This document shows positions 1 to 7,720 of a stretch of DNA of 64,000 nt, in pieces. The first letter of the stretch is position 1. Each line of letters begins with the position of its first letter. The notes beneath the pieces are model-generated. The model saw only the letters and a program-made list of their open reading frames with translations, ran no database searches and was not told the origin of the DNA. The position numbers and the translations under genes are program-made. The stretch is from Hephaestia mangrovi (lineage in GTDB: Bacteria; Pseudomonadota; Alphaproteobacteria; Sphingomonadales; Sphingomonadaceae). Location: positions 1 to 64,000 of the forward strand of contig NZ_JAINVU010000007.1 in assembly GCF_019880555.1 (NCBI RefSeq), written 5' to 3'.

Positions 1-1508
1 TGGTGCTGGTCGGCGATCCCGAGCAGCTCCAGGCGATCGAGGCGGGGGCGGCGTTCCGCTCGGTTGCCGAGCGACATGGCGGCGTCGAGATCACCGACAT
101 CCGCCGCCAGCGCGAGGACTGGCAGCGCGATGCCACGCGGTATCTCGCTACGGAGCGTACCGGCGAGGCGATCAGCCTGTATGAGCGCCACGACCGCATC
201 CACAGTGTCGAGACGCGCGATGAGGCCCGCGCCGGACTGATCGAGCGTTGGGATCGCGACCGCGGCGATGCGCCAGGCGCGTCGCGCATCATCCTGACGC
301 ACACCAATGATGAGGTGCGCGCGCTGAACGTTGCCGCGCGTGAACGGCTGCGCGCCGGCGGCGAACTGGGTATCGACGTGACGGTCGCCACCGAGCGCGG
401 CGAACGGGCGTTCGCCAGCGGCGACCGCGTCATGTTCCTGCGCAACGAGCGCAGCCTGGGGGCAAAGAACGGCACGCTCGGCCAAGTGCAGTCGGTCACG
501 CCGACCAGCATCGCGGTGCTGCTCGACGACGGTCGCGCGGTTGCATTCGACGTGAAGGATTATGCCAGCATCGACCACGGCTATGCCGCGACGATCCACA
601 AGGCGCAGGGGGTGACGGTCGACCGCGTGCATGTGCTGGCGACACCGGGGCTCGATCGGCACGCCGCCTATGTCGCGCTGTCGCGTCATCGCGACAGCGT
701 TGACCTCCACTACGGTCGCGATGACTTCGCCGATCAGCAGGCGCTGACGCGCGTGCTGTCGCGCGAGCGCGGCAAGGACATGGCGTCGGACTATCCGCGC
801 GTGTTCGCCGATCGCCGGCAGATCGAGCTGCCCCAACCGCCGCGCAATCGGTTTGCGAGCCTCAAGCTCAGGTCAGTAATTCCTCCGGAGCGGCAACCCG
901 CGACCGTCGAACGCACCAATGCCCCAAGGCGCGATCCAATCCCGGCGCTGGCGCGTGAACCACAGCCAGACCTTTCGTCAGCGGTGACCCGGCATGGGCG
1001 CCTTGTGCGAGCGATGCTGTTCGCGCAGTCTCTGGGCGACAAACCCACTGCGGAGCAACGCGCCGAGCTCGTCGAGAGTCGCGCCCAGCTCGATAATGCC
1101 CAACCCGACGGCGCACGAAATTTGGAAGCAGCATTTGCGAACGATCGCGAGCTGATCACCGAAGCGTCCAAGGGGCAGACCCGCAACGCCATCCAGGCGA
1201 TGCAGCTCGAAGCCGAGATGCAGACCAATCCCACCCTCCGCGCCGACGTGTTCGTTCGGCGCTGGCAGACGCTCGAGCGGCAACGACGGCTGCTATTGCG
1301 CGACCACGAAACCAATGCCGCCAACACGCTTGGCGACCGGATGATCGGCATGGCCAAAGGCCTCGAGCGCGATCCGCAGGTGGAGTCGCTGCTGCGTAAC
1401 CGCCGCGTACAGCTGGGGTTGTCGGCCCACCCGGCCGAGAGCGTCGGCCGGGCGCTTGGCGAGATGATTGGTCGTGGGCGAAGCAGGGGGCTTGGGATTG
1501 GGATGTGA
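1..1508 (+). CDS. traA: TraA/MobF-type conjugative relaxase-helicase, C-terminal part (5' end outside window)
   Basis: This is the C-terminal ~500 residues of a Ti-type TraA relaxase, which nicks and unwinds plasmid DNA during conjugation. The N-terminal relaxase domain lies outside the window. The visible part starts in the SF1 helicase core: LVGDPEQLQAIEAG is the GDxxQL motif, followed by YAATIHKAQG and AYVALSRHR, matching late SF1 motifs. After about residue 260 comes a charged, probably helical tail with no clear domain, ending MIGRGRSRGLGIGM. The frame is open to the stop at 1506-1508. The neighbours are broken copper-resistance genes rather than tra genes, so this may be the last intact gene of an integrated or decaying element. 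Whether the full gene is intact cannot be judged here. Confidence 0.85.
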   Translation, partial: VLVGDPEQLQAIEAGAAFRSVAERHGGVEITDIRRQREDWQRDATRYLATERTGEAISLYERHDRIHSVETRDEARAGLIERWDRDRGDAPGASRIILTHTNDEVRALNVAARERLRAGGELGIDVTVATERGERAFASGDRVMFLRNERSLGAKNGTLGQVQSVTPTSIAVLLDDGRAVAFDVKDYASIDHGYAATIHKAQGVTVDRVHVLATPGLDRHAAYVALSRHRDSVDLHYGRDDFADQQALTRVLSRERGKDMASDYPRVFADRRQIELPQPPRNRFASLKLRSVIPPERQPATVERTNAPRRDPIPALAREPQPDLSSAVTRHGRLVRAMLFAQSLGDKPTAEQRAELVESRAQLDNAQPDGARNLEAAFANDRELITEASKGQTRNAIQAMQLEAEMQTNPTLRADVFVRRWQTLERQRRLLLRDHETNAANTLGDRMIGMAKGLERDPQVESLLRNRRVQLGLSAHPAESVGRALGEMIGRGRSRGLGIGM

Positions 1509-1621
1509 GGGGCGGAGGCTTGGCTTCCGCAACCTGCCGAATGTCTGGTCTTGGGACACTCCGGAACGTCTCCTTTCAGGGGGGTAGATTAGGATAGCAG
1601 ACGGTGCGCACGCCAGAATGA

Positions 1622-1803
1622 AAGCGCCGGCATCACGCTGATCAGGACCGATACCGCCGAACAGAAATAGACGTTGTGCCCATCGTGGCTGGCCTTGTGC
1701 TAGGCCGTGGCAGGATCGACAGTCATACTGCAGGCCGAATAGGCTAATCCGCCGAGGCCTGATGATCCGAGCCATGTTGATGATTGTGCCCGTGCTCGGC
1801 CAT
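1622..1803 (-). pseudogene. Remnant of copper-exporting P-type ATPase N-terminus (YHS domain)
   Basis: Read on the minus strand from an ATG at 1803, the sequence gives a His-rich start, MAEHGHNHQHGSDHQASAD, then a stop. After a frame change it continues CSMTVDPATA, a second stop in place of the usual Lys, and HKASHDGHNVYFCSA. This follows the (D)PVCGMTVDPATAKH...GHTYYFCS pattern of the YHS metal-binding domain that precedes the membrane part of many alphaproteobacterial copper ATPases. Nothing recognisable follows. The remnant is therefore under 200 bases, with at least one frameshift and in-frame stops. It overlaps the upstream part of the ECF sigma fragment on the other strand. The match was made by eye from memory of the family. 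Confidence 0.6.
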
Positions 1804-1843
1804 TGGTCGTTTCCCTCGATCGTCCCACCTTGGACCGTTACGC

Positions 1844-2179
1844 CCGTGGCTCGCCGCCATCGCGCTCAATCGCTGCCGCGACTGGCGGCGTCCCCGGCGG
1901 GTCCGGGCGCCGTTGGCCTGCGGCGATGCTGCGACGACGACCGTCCCCGATGATAGGTCCGGTCCGGAGACGGTCGCCGGTGATCGTGCGGCGCTCGATG
2001 CGCTGCGGCGCGAGATCGCGCACCTGCCGGCAAAGCTGCGCGACGTGCTGGTGCTGCGGGCCACCGAAGGGCTCAGCCAGGCCGAGACCGCCGACGCGCT
2101 GGACATCACGGCCAAGGCGGTCGAGACCCGTTTGGCACGGGCACGGGCGCGGCTGACGCAAAAGTTCACGCCGGAATGA
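1844..2179 (+). pseudogene. Truncated ECF sigma factor (end of region 2 plus region 4)
   Basis: The open frame encodes PWLAAIALNRCRDWRR, typical of the end of sigma region 2 in ECF factors. A short linker follows, then a complete region 4: LPAKLRDVLVLRATEGLSQ and AETADALDITAKAVETRLAR, ending RARLTQKFTPE. The first ~60 residues (most of region 2, needed for core and -10 binding) are missing. Upstream codons read as unrelated sequence antisense to the ATPase remnant. It is most likely a 5'-deleted gene that lost function. In sphingomonads such sigma factors often sit beside copper-resistance genes, which fits the multicopper oxidase fragment 70 bases downstream. Confidence 0.7.
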
Positions 2180-2249
2180 GGGATCACTCGATCGCCCGCG
2201 TATCTCCTGGTAGCAAGCTGCCATGCGCGGCCATCGACCGGGAGTTTCC

Positions 2250-2674
2250 ATGAACCAGCCAATCGACCGTCGGCAGATGCTGCGCGGTGCCGCGCTCACG
2301 GCCAGCGGCGCTCCCTTGACGAGCTGGACGCCCGCCTGGCGCGCGCGATGTCGACCGGGATCGCGGCACCACTGCCGTCGATTTCTGGAGAGGTCATCGC
2401 GCTCGATCTTGCTTGGCGGATGGCGGCGATCGACGGGCGTCCGTTCCGCGTGATCGGCATCAACGGCACCACGCCGGGGCCGCTGATCCGGCTGCGCGAG
2501 GGACAGGACGTGCGGCTGCACGTGCACAACGCGCTCGATACGTCGAGCTCGATCCACTGGCGCGGGCTGCTGGTGTCGCCTCAATATGACGGCGTCCCTG
2601 GAGTCTCCTTTCCCGGCATCGATGCCGGGGCGACCTTTCTCTACGAATTCCCGATCCGACCGGCCGGCACCTAA
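2250..2674 (+). pseudogene. Broken CopA-type multicopper oxidase (Tat-exported), N-terminal fragment
   Basis: An ATG at 2250, with GGAG upstream, opens MNQPIDRRQMLRGAALTASG, a twin-arginine signal. A frameshift near 2340 moves the continuation to another frame: APLPSISGEVIALDL, INGTTPGPLIRLREGQDVRL, then SIHWRGLLV and GVPGVSFPGIDAGATFLYEF. The first copper-binding motif should read HWHG. Here the second His is Arg (HWRG). The next motif, GTYWYHSH, is replaced by GT and a stop. Only ~140 of the usual ~600 residues remain, so the periplasmic copper oxidase is dead. Together with the ATPase and sigma fragments it marks a deleted copper-resistance cluster. Confidence 0.8.
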
Positions 2675-2767
2675 AACTATTTCTTGCTGCGATCTCGAGC
2701 GGCAGGTCGAGGAGTAAATTATAACCTCTATCACGAAAGCCCCGACAATGTGACGCTGGCCGATGCA

Positions 2768-4006
2768 TCAGGTGAGGCCGCCCGCATCGATCTCGAATCC
2801 CATTGCTTCTTCGCACGCCGCCCGAACCTCGGCAGGCTGGCCGGCGTGGAGGATGAACTTGGCGGTCACTGCGTTTGCGCCCAGCGACAGGCGGTTGGCG
2901 ACGGGGAGCGTGACGCGATGGTTCATCGCCTCATCGGTAATCAGGCCCTTTGGCCGCTCCCCGGCGGCGACCGCGTCGAGTTCACGGAGGAATCGGTTGC
3001 GAACCATGACGATCCCTTTGTCACTTTGTCCAAGATTCTCGCGGCCGCGATCGGTGATGCGGCCTTGGCCGACCCAGCCGACGATATCCTGGTTAATGAC
3101 GTGCGTGGTGATCCAACGCCCGGTTTCGGGATCGACGATCGGGCTTTTCCAACTCGGGATGTGATTTTGCCGATAGGGACGCCGATTCTCGGGCACTGCG
3201 GCATAGATCCAGCTGACGCTCAGCGTGTTTTCATTGTCGACCGGCACGCGCCATTCGAAGTGATTGCCGAGGAAGAAGCCGTTCGGCCACAGCAGCACGC
3301 GGCCCACCGTCCACAGCGGATCGCTCTCGTCGGTATCGTTGCGGATGCGCTTGTAAATGAACCCGTGCTCGAACTCGTCGAAGCCGAGCTTGATGTGCTG
3401 CGGGCCGAACGCTCCATTGGGATCGCGCATCCGTGCGCTCCAGTTCGAGTGCATCCACTCGAAATGGACGGGGTCGATCGAATTCTCCTGACACTGGAAC
3501 CAGTTGCATGGCACGTCGGCGGTGACGACCTGAACGAAGCCGTCGGAACGTGAAAACGGCTCCCAGTCGGGCAGGCACGGCGGCTCACCCTCGCCGAGAT
3601 AGGCGAACAGCAGGCCTGCCTTCTCTCGCACCGGATAGGATTTCAGCCGGATCTTGTCGCGATACTTGCTGTTTGGCAGCACGGTCTGCTCGTAGGGTTG
3701 TTCGAGGCAGCGGCCGCCCTGATCGTAAAGCCAGCCATGATAATTGCAGCGGATGCCGCATTTCTCGACGAAGCCATAAGCGAGATCGGCGCTACGATGC
3801 GCGCATTGCCGCTCAACCAGTCCGAAGGTGCCGCTCAGATCCTTGTAGAGCACGAGGTTTTCGCCGAACAGCCGGATCGGCTTGATCGACACCTGATCGA
3901 AATCGGCGGCGCCGGCAATCGGATGCCAATAGCGGCGCAGGTAATCGCCCATCGCCGAGCCGGGCTCGACGTCGGTCAGCAGGCGGTTTTTGGCTTTGTC
4001 TAGCAT
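2768..4006 (-). CDS. Rieske non-heme iron aromatic oxygenase, alpha subunit (hydroxylase or O-demethylase)
   Basis: This 412-residue protein starts at the ATG at 4006, preceded by AGGGAGC. A Rieske [2Fe-2S] site is seen at C68-x-H70 and C87-x2-H90 (CAHRSADL...CNYHGW). The catalytic mononuclear iron site is SIDPVHFEWMH near residue 170, with its D-x2-H-x4-H spacing. Length and layout fit the one-component-alpha group that includes phthalate 4,5-dioxygenase oxygenase, LigXa-type biphenyl O-demethylase and related lignin demethylases. The substrate cannot be told by eye. It is the last gene of a minus-strand run with esterase, MFS and LigB-like genes. The likely electron donor is the ferredoxin reductase at 11945. 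No ferredoxin gene is seen in the window. Confidence 0.85.
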   Translation of the reverse strand: MLDKAKNRLLTDVEPGSAMGDYLRRYWHPIAGAADFDQVSIKPIRLFGENLVLYKDLSGTFGLVERQCAHRSADLAYGFVEKCGIRCNYHGWLYDQGGRCLEQPYEQTVLPNSKYRDKIRLKSYPVREKAGLLFAYLGEGEPPCLPDWEPFSRSDGFVQVVTADVPCNWFQCQENSIDPVHFEWMHSNWSARMRDPNGAFGPQHIKLGFDEFEHGFIYKRIRNDTDESDPLWTVGRVLLWPNGFFLGNHFEWRVPVDNENTLSVSWIYAAVPENRRPYRQNHIPSWKSPIVDPETGRWITTHVINQDIVGWVGQGRITDRGRENLGQSDKGIVMVRNRFLRELDAVAAGERPKGLITDEAMNHRVTLPVANRLSLGANAVTAKFILHAGQPAEVRAACEEAMGFEIDAGGLT

Positions 4007-4034
4007 CACTGGCTCCCTGAAAGGCACGGCGTTG

Positions 4035-5525
4035 TCATCGGGCGGGATCGGCGCGAGACTGGAAACGATCGAGAAAGGCCATGTGCGGCTGCCGCCAACC
4101 CGCCCGCACGCGAATTTCGTTGCCGAATTCGACCATGGTCCCGGCGTCGTCATATTTAGGCCAGGGGAGTCCGGCGACGATCGGCTTGCCTGACTTCGCA
4201 AAGCTTGCCCAGGCGGCATGCATGGCGCCGGCCAACGCGACGTCGACCTGATCGTAACGATGATTGTCGTCGCCGCGCGGCGCCAGGTCGGCACGGTCGA
4301 ATACATAGCCGACGTCCTCGCTATGGCGCGGGTCCGGCTTGCCGGGGCGCCGCCGGGTGAAGACATAGCGGAAGACGGGCAGGCCGGCGGCGGCGAACGC
4401 CCGGGCGAGCGCGGCGGTGCCGTAGGTGAACTGCGTGTCGCCGAACAACTGGCCGAGCGCGGGCCGGGCGTCGTTGTCATTCTCGACAGGGTAGAGCGCG
4501 GCGGCGTCGGGACCGGCATCGCCGAAGGTCGTTTCCAGCAATTCGGCAAAGGCGTCTTGCGTATCGATCGGCCATTTCGCGACCGCGGCGGAGCCTTCGT
4601 CGGTCATGCTGCCGACGATCAGCGGGACATGCGCGAAGCGGCCCGACAGGAAGGCGTCGCGATCGTCTTCGACGATAACATGGCCGTCGCGGATCGGGCG
4701 CAGCACGCGCGCACCGGTCAGGCTTCGCATCGCCGGTTCGAGCAGCTTCTGGCGATCAAGCAGGTCATCGACCGACAATTCGCGCAGGGCGGCGATGTCG
4801 TCGCCGAGCCGGCCGCCGGCCGCTTCGGCGTCCTGCAACGTCGCCAGCGGGCGGAAGGCGCCGGGGCTCTGCAAGATCGCCTGCGAGAACAGCCCTCGGG
4901 CGATCGGCGAGGTGAGCAGCAGGCTGATCGACGCAGCACCTGCCGAGACGCCGAACGCGGTGACGCGATCGGGATCGCCGCCGAACCGGGCGATATTATC
5001 CTGCACCCAGCGCAGCCCGGCAATCTGATCGAGCAGGCCGTAATTGCCCGAAAAATCATCCGGCGATTCGGCAGTGAGGCCGGGATGGGCGAGGAAGCCG
5101 AACAGGCCGACGCGATAGTTGAGCGTGACATGGATCACCCCGTCGCGCGCGAAACTGGTGCCGTCCGCGCGGTCCTCGGCGGCGCTGCCATAGACGAAGC
5201 TGCCGCCGAAGATCCACACCATCACCGGCAACGGCGCGTCGGGTTCGCCAACCGGGCGCCAGATGTTGAGCGTCAGGCAATCCTCGCTCTGCCCCGGCGC
5301 GCGCGAGCCGAGCTGGATGACCGAACGCTGCGGGCAATCGTCGCCGAACCTGGTGCAGTCGCGGATGCCCTCCCACGGCGCGACGGGCTGCGGCGGCCGC
5401 CAGCGCAACGGCCCGACCGGCGGCGCGGCGAACGGGATACCACGAAATACCTCGATCTCGCCGGCGCGTTCGCCGCGCACCGCGCCGCTCAGCGTTTCGA
5501 TGATGGGGGCGGTTCGATCGGTCAC
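4035..5525 (-). CDS. Type-B carboxylesterase
   Basis: This 496-residue alpha/beta hydrolase of the carboxylesterase/cholinesterase family starts at a GTG that overlaps the MFS stop codon (GTGA at 5522-5525), showing translational coupling. Family blocks run in order: FRGIPFAAPPVGPLRW, SEDCLTLNIW, the oxyanion-hole region WIFGGSFVYGS, GNYGLLDQIAGLRWVQDNI, and the nucleophile elbow FGVSAGAAS (G-x-S-x-G). The catalytic His is probably in RHSEDVGYVF. There is no signal peptide, so it is probably cytoplasmic. In this operon it would release an aromatic acid from an ester, for example an alkyl or methoxy-aromatic ester, before oxygenation. That role is inferred from context only. Confidence 0.87.
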   Translation of the reverse strand: MTDRTAPIIETLSGAVRGERAGEIEVFRGIPFAAPPVGPLRWRPPQPVAPWEGIRDCTRFGDDCPQRSVIQLGSRAPGQSEDCLTLNIWRPVGEPDAPLPVMVWIFGGSFVYGSAAEDRADGTSFARDGVIHVTLNYRVGLFGFLAHPGLTAESPDDFSGNYGLLDQIAGLRWVQDNIARFGGDPDRVTAFGVSAGAASISLLLTSPIARGLFSQAILQSPGAFRPLATLQDAEAAGGRLGDDIAALRELSVDDLLDRQKLLEPAMRSLTGARVLRPIRDGHVIVEDDRDAFLSGRFAHVPLIVGSMTDEGSAAVAKWPIDTQDAFAELLETTFGDAGPDAAALYPVENDNDARPALGQLFGDTQFTYGTAALARAFAAAGLPVFRYVFTRRRPGKPDPRHSEDVGYVFDRADLAPRGDDNHRYDQVDVALAGAMHAAWASFAKSGKPIVAGLPWPKYDDAGTMVEFGNEIRVRAGWRQPHMAFLDRFQSRADPAR

Positions 5526-6730
5526 GCGGCGGCTCCTGTGGCGCGGGGGGCGTAATCGGCGTCGCGGCAGAACAGCGCCATCACCAGCGCGGCGGTGATC
5601 GGCCCGGCGGCCATCACGACGAAGGCGAGCGCGAATGAGCCGGTCGCGGCGAACGTGCCGCCGATCGCCAGCGGCACCACCACGCCGCCCATCTGCTGCA
5701 ACGCGTTGGTGGCGCCGGTGGCGGTGCCGGCGCCGCTGCGGCCGCCCGCCTCGGCGATCAGCGTCGCTAGCAGCGGCCCCCAGCTGAAGCCGAAAAAGCC
5801 CAGAAACGCCGCGACGATCTGATAGCCGAGCGGCGCAGTTAACTGGCCGAACAGCAGCAGGCCGGCGGCGTAGATGGCCAGCACGGCGACTATCAGCGGC
5901 TTGCGGCGGCTGATGCGATCGCTGAGCCATCCGGTCGCCGGTTTGGCGATGATCGCGGCAGCGCCGAACAGGGTCGTCGCGAGCCCCGCCTCGATCGGGC
6001 TCAACCCGCGGCCTCTGGTCATCAGCGCGGTCGCCCAGAAAGCGAAACCCCAGGTGCCCCAGGCGGCGCCGAAGCCGACCAGCGCCAGTCGCGCCAGCTC
6101 GCCCTGGCGCAGCACGATCAGCAGGTCGCCGGGGCGGCTGCGTGGCGGCGGCATCGCGTCGGGCGCCTCACGCAGCCCGATCAGGGCGAGGAGCCCCAGC
6201 GCGATCGTCGCCGCGCCAAGCAGTACGAACAGCGCCTGCCAGCTCATCGCGCCGAGCGCGCGCGGCAGCACCGCGTTGGCGACGATCACCCCGACCGGCA
6301 GCGCGGTCATCAACAGGCCGATCGCCTTCGCGCGCGAGGCGGGGCCGAACCAGACGGTCATCAGCTTGATCGTGGCGGCATAATCGGCGCCCGCCGCCAG
6401 CCCCATCAGCGCCTGGAGCGCGATGCCGCTCGCCACCCCGGCGGCAAGGCTGAACCCGGCGGTGAACACGCCAAGCATCGCCAGCGACGCCGCCAGCGCG
6501 AGACGCGCGCCGAAGCGATCGGCGGCCAGCCCGCCAATCACGTTCGACATGACATAGCCGGCGAAGAACGCGCTCGCGAAGCTGCCGAGCGACGACAGGG
6601 GAATGCCCGTCGGCGCATGGCCGCCCGCCGCGACGCTGGACCAGGCGAGCCGGTCGATGAACGACAGCAACAGCGCCAGCCATGCGATCGCGAGGATCGT
6701 CCAGCGGCTGGTGGCGGGGCGGTCGCTCAT
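5522..6730 (-). CDS. MFS transporter (aromatic acid/organic anion type)
   Basis: This 402-residue, very hydrophobic protein has about 12 membrane segments, beginning WTILAIAWLALLLSFIDRLA, a typical first helix of MFS anion:proton symporters. The cytoplasmic loop 2-3 motif appears as GGLAADRFGARLAL and is partly repeated as GWLSDRISRRKP after helix 8. The start MSDRPATSRW at 6730 is preferred over an upstream in-frame ATG because it removes a Cys/Pro-rich non-membrane leader and sits just 4 bases after the stop of the LigB-like gene. It probably takes up the substrate of the island across the inner membrane. The transported compound is unknown. Confidence 0.85.
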   Translation of the reverse strand: MSDRPATSRWTILAIAWLALLLSFIDRLAWSSVAAGGHAPTGIPLSSLGSFASAFFAGYVMSNVIGGLAADRFGARLALAASLAMLGVFTAGFSLAAGVASGIALQALMGLAAGADYAATIKLMTVWFGPASRAKAIGLLMTALPVGVIVANAVLPRALGAMSWQALFVLLGAATIALGLLALIGLREAPDAMPPPRSRPGDLLIVLRQGELARLALVGFGAAWGTWGFAFWATALMTRGRGLSPIEAGLATTLFGAAAIIAKPATGWLSDRISRRKPLIVAVLAIYAAGLLLFGQLTAPLGYQIVAAFLGFFGFSWGPLLATLIAEAGGRSGAGTATGATNALQQMGGVVVPLAIGGTFAATGSFALAFVVMAAGPITAALVMALFCRDADYAPRATGAAA

Positions 6731-6734
6731 CGGT

Positions 6735-7718
6735 TCATCCCCACAACGCGAAGCCGAGCCCGGTGCCGGTGCCTGCGGGCGTCCGCACACCGGGCACATA
6801 GCCCGTCCAACTTACGTCGAGCGCCTCGAGCGCTCCGGCGACGCAGATCCAGTTGCGGATCTCCGAGCTGCCCGAATTGAGCTTGGCGCGCGGGATCGCG
6901 GTCAGCGCCGCTTTGTCCTTCGCGCGGATCGCGCGGAAGATTTCCTGATCGAACGCCTCGTCAACCAGGAAATGGCTCAGGCCGCCCGAGGCGACGATGC
7001 CGATGCGCATCTCTCCCGGCAGCGCCGTGACGGCTTCCGCAATCGCCTGCCCGACCGCGTAGCAGCGCGCCGGCGTCGGCTGGTTGGGCGGAAAATAGGC
7101 ATTGAGGAAGACCGGCACGATCGGCACCGGCGCGTTGCGCAGCAACTGCGTGTGGATGAAGGCGATCGAGTGGCTCTCTCCCTTGCCCACGGACAGCTGC
7201 CGTGCGGCGGAGACGTCGAATTCGCGGTCGATCAGCGTCGCGATGATCTGCTCGGCGAGATCGCGCGCGACCGGGAAATCACGCGGTTCCACCGAATATT
7301 GGCGCTCCGACGCGCGCACCAGCCAGTCGGCGCGGCCCGGTGCCGCCTTGTAAGGTAGCGCGGCGATCGTCTCGCCGTGATAGACCAGCAGCGCCGGGTG
7401 GTTGTCGGGCAGATAGAGCTCGTTCTGATCGTCGCCAACGATGATCAGCGCATCAAGCTTCGCCGCCAGGATCGCGTCGGCAAGGTGTTCGACATGCTCG
7501 CGCGCCTCGGCATGCGCGGCGGCGAGCCGGGCGGGGGTGATGCGCGGCTCGAGCGCATCGCCATGCCGCGCGAGCTCGGCCTCATATGTTGTCGGCGCGC
7601 CGTCGAAATCGAGCAGCGGAATGCGCGGATCCCATTCGCGATAGCGCGGCAGGTCCGCGGGATCGACCAGTAGCATCGAGGTGTGCGACGTCGCCGCGCC
7701 GAGGACGAGTTGGGCCAT
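6735..7718 (-). CDS. LigB-family extradiol ring-cleavage dioxygenase
   Basis: This 327-residue protein is of the class III (type II) extradiol dioxygenases, which use non-heme Fe(II) to open catechol-type rings. The N-terminus LVLGAATSHTSML carries the early conserved His (H12). Also visible are LIIVGDDQNELY, GESHSIAFIHTQL, IGIVASGGLSHFLVDEAF and a C-terminal aromatic-rich segment EIRNWICVAGALEAL. The length fits stand-alone enzymes such as LigZ or gallate-type dioxygenases rather than the two-subunit LigAB. No separate LigA-like subunit is seen. With LigJ and LigK in the same island, the expected product would feed 4-oxalomesaconate. Exact substrate specificity is inferred, not seen. Confidence 0.87.
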   Translation of the reverse strand: MAQLVLGAATSHTSMLLVDPADLPRYREWDPRIPLLDFDGAPTTYEAELARHGDALEPRITPARLAAAHAEAREHVEHLADAILAAKLDALIIVGDDQNELYLPDNHPALLVYHGETIAALPYKAAPGRADWLVRASERQYSVEPRDFPVARDLAEQIIATLIDREFDVSAARQLSVGKGESHSIAFIHTQLLRNAPVPIVPVFLNAYFPPNQPTPARCYAVGQAIAEAVTALPGEMRIGIVASGGLSHFLVDEAFDQEIFRAIRAKDKAALTAIPRAKLNSGSSEIRNWICVAGALEALDVSWTGYVPGVRTPAGTGTGLGFALWG

Positions 7719-7720
7719 GT

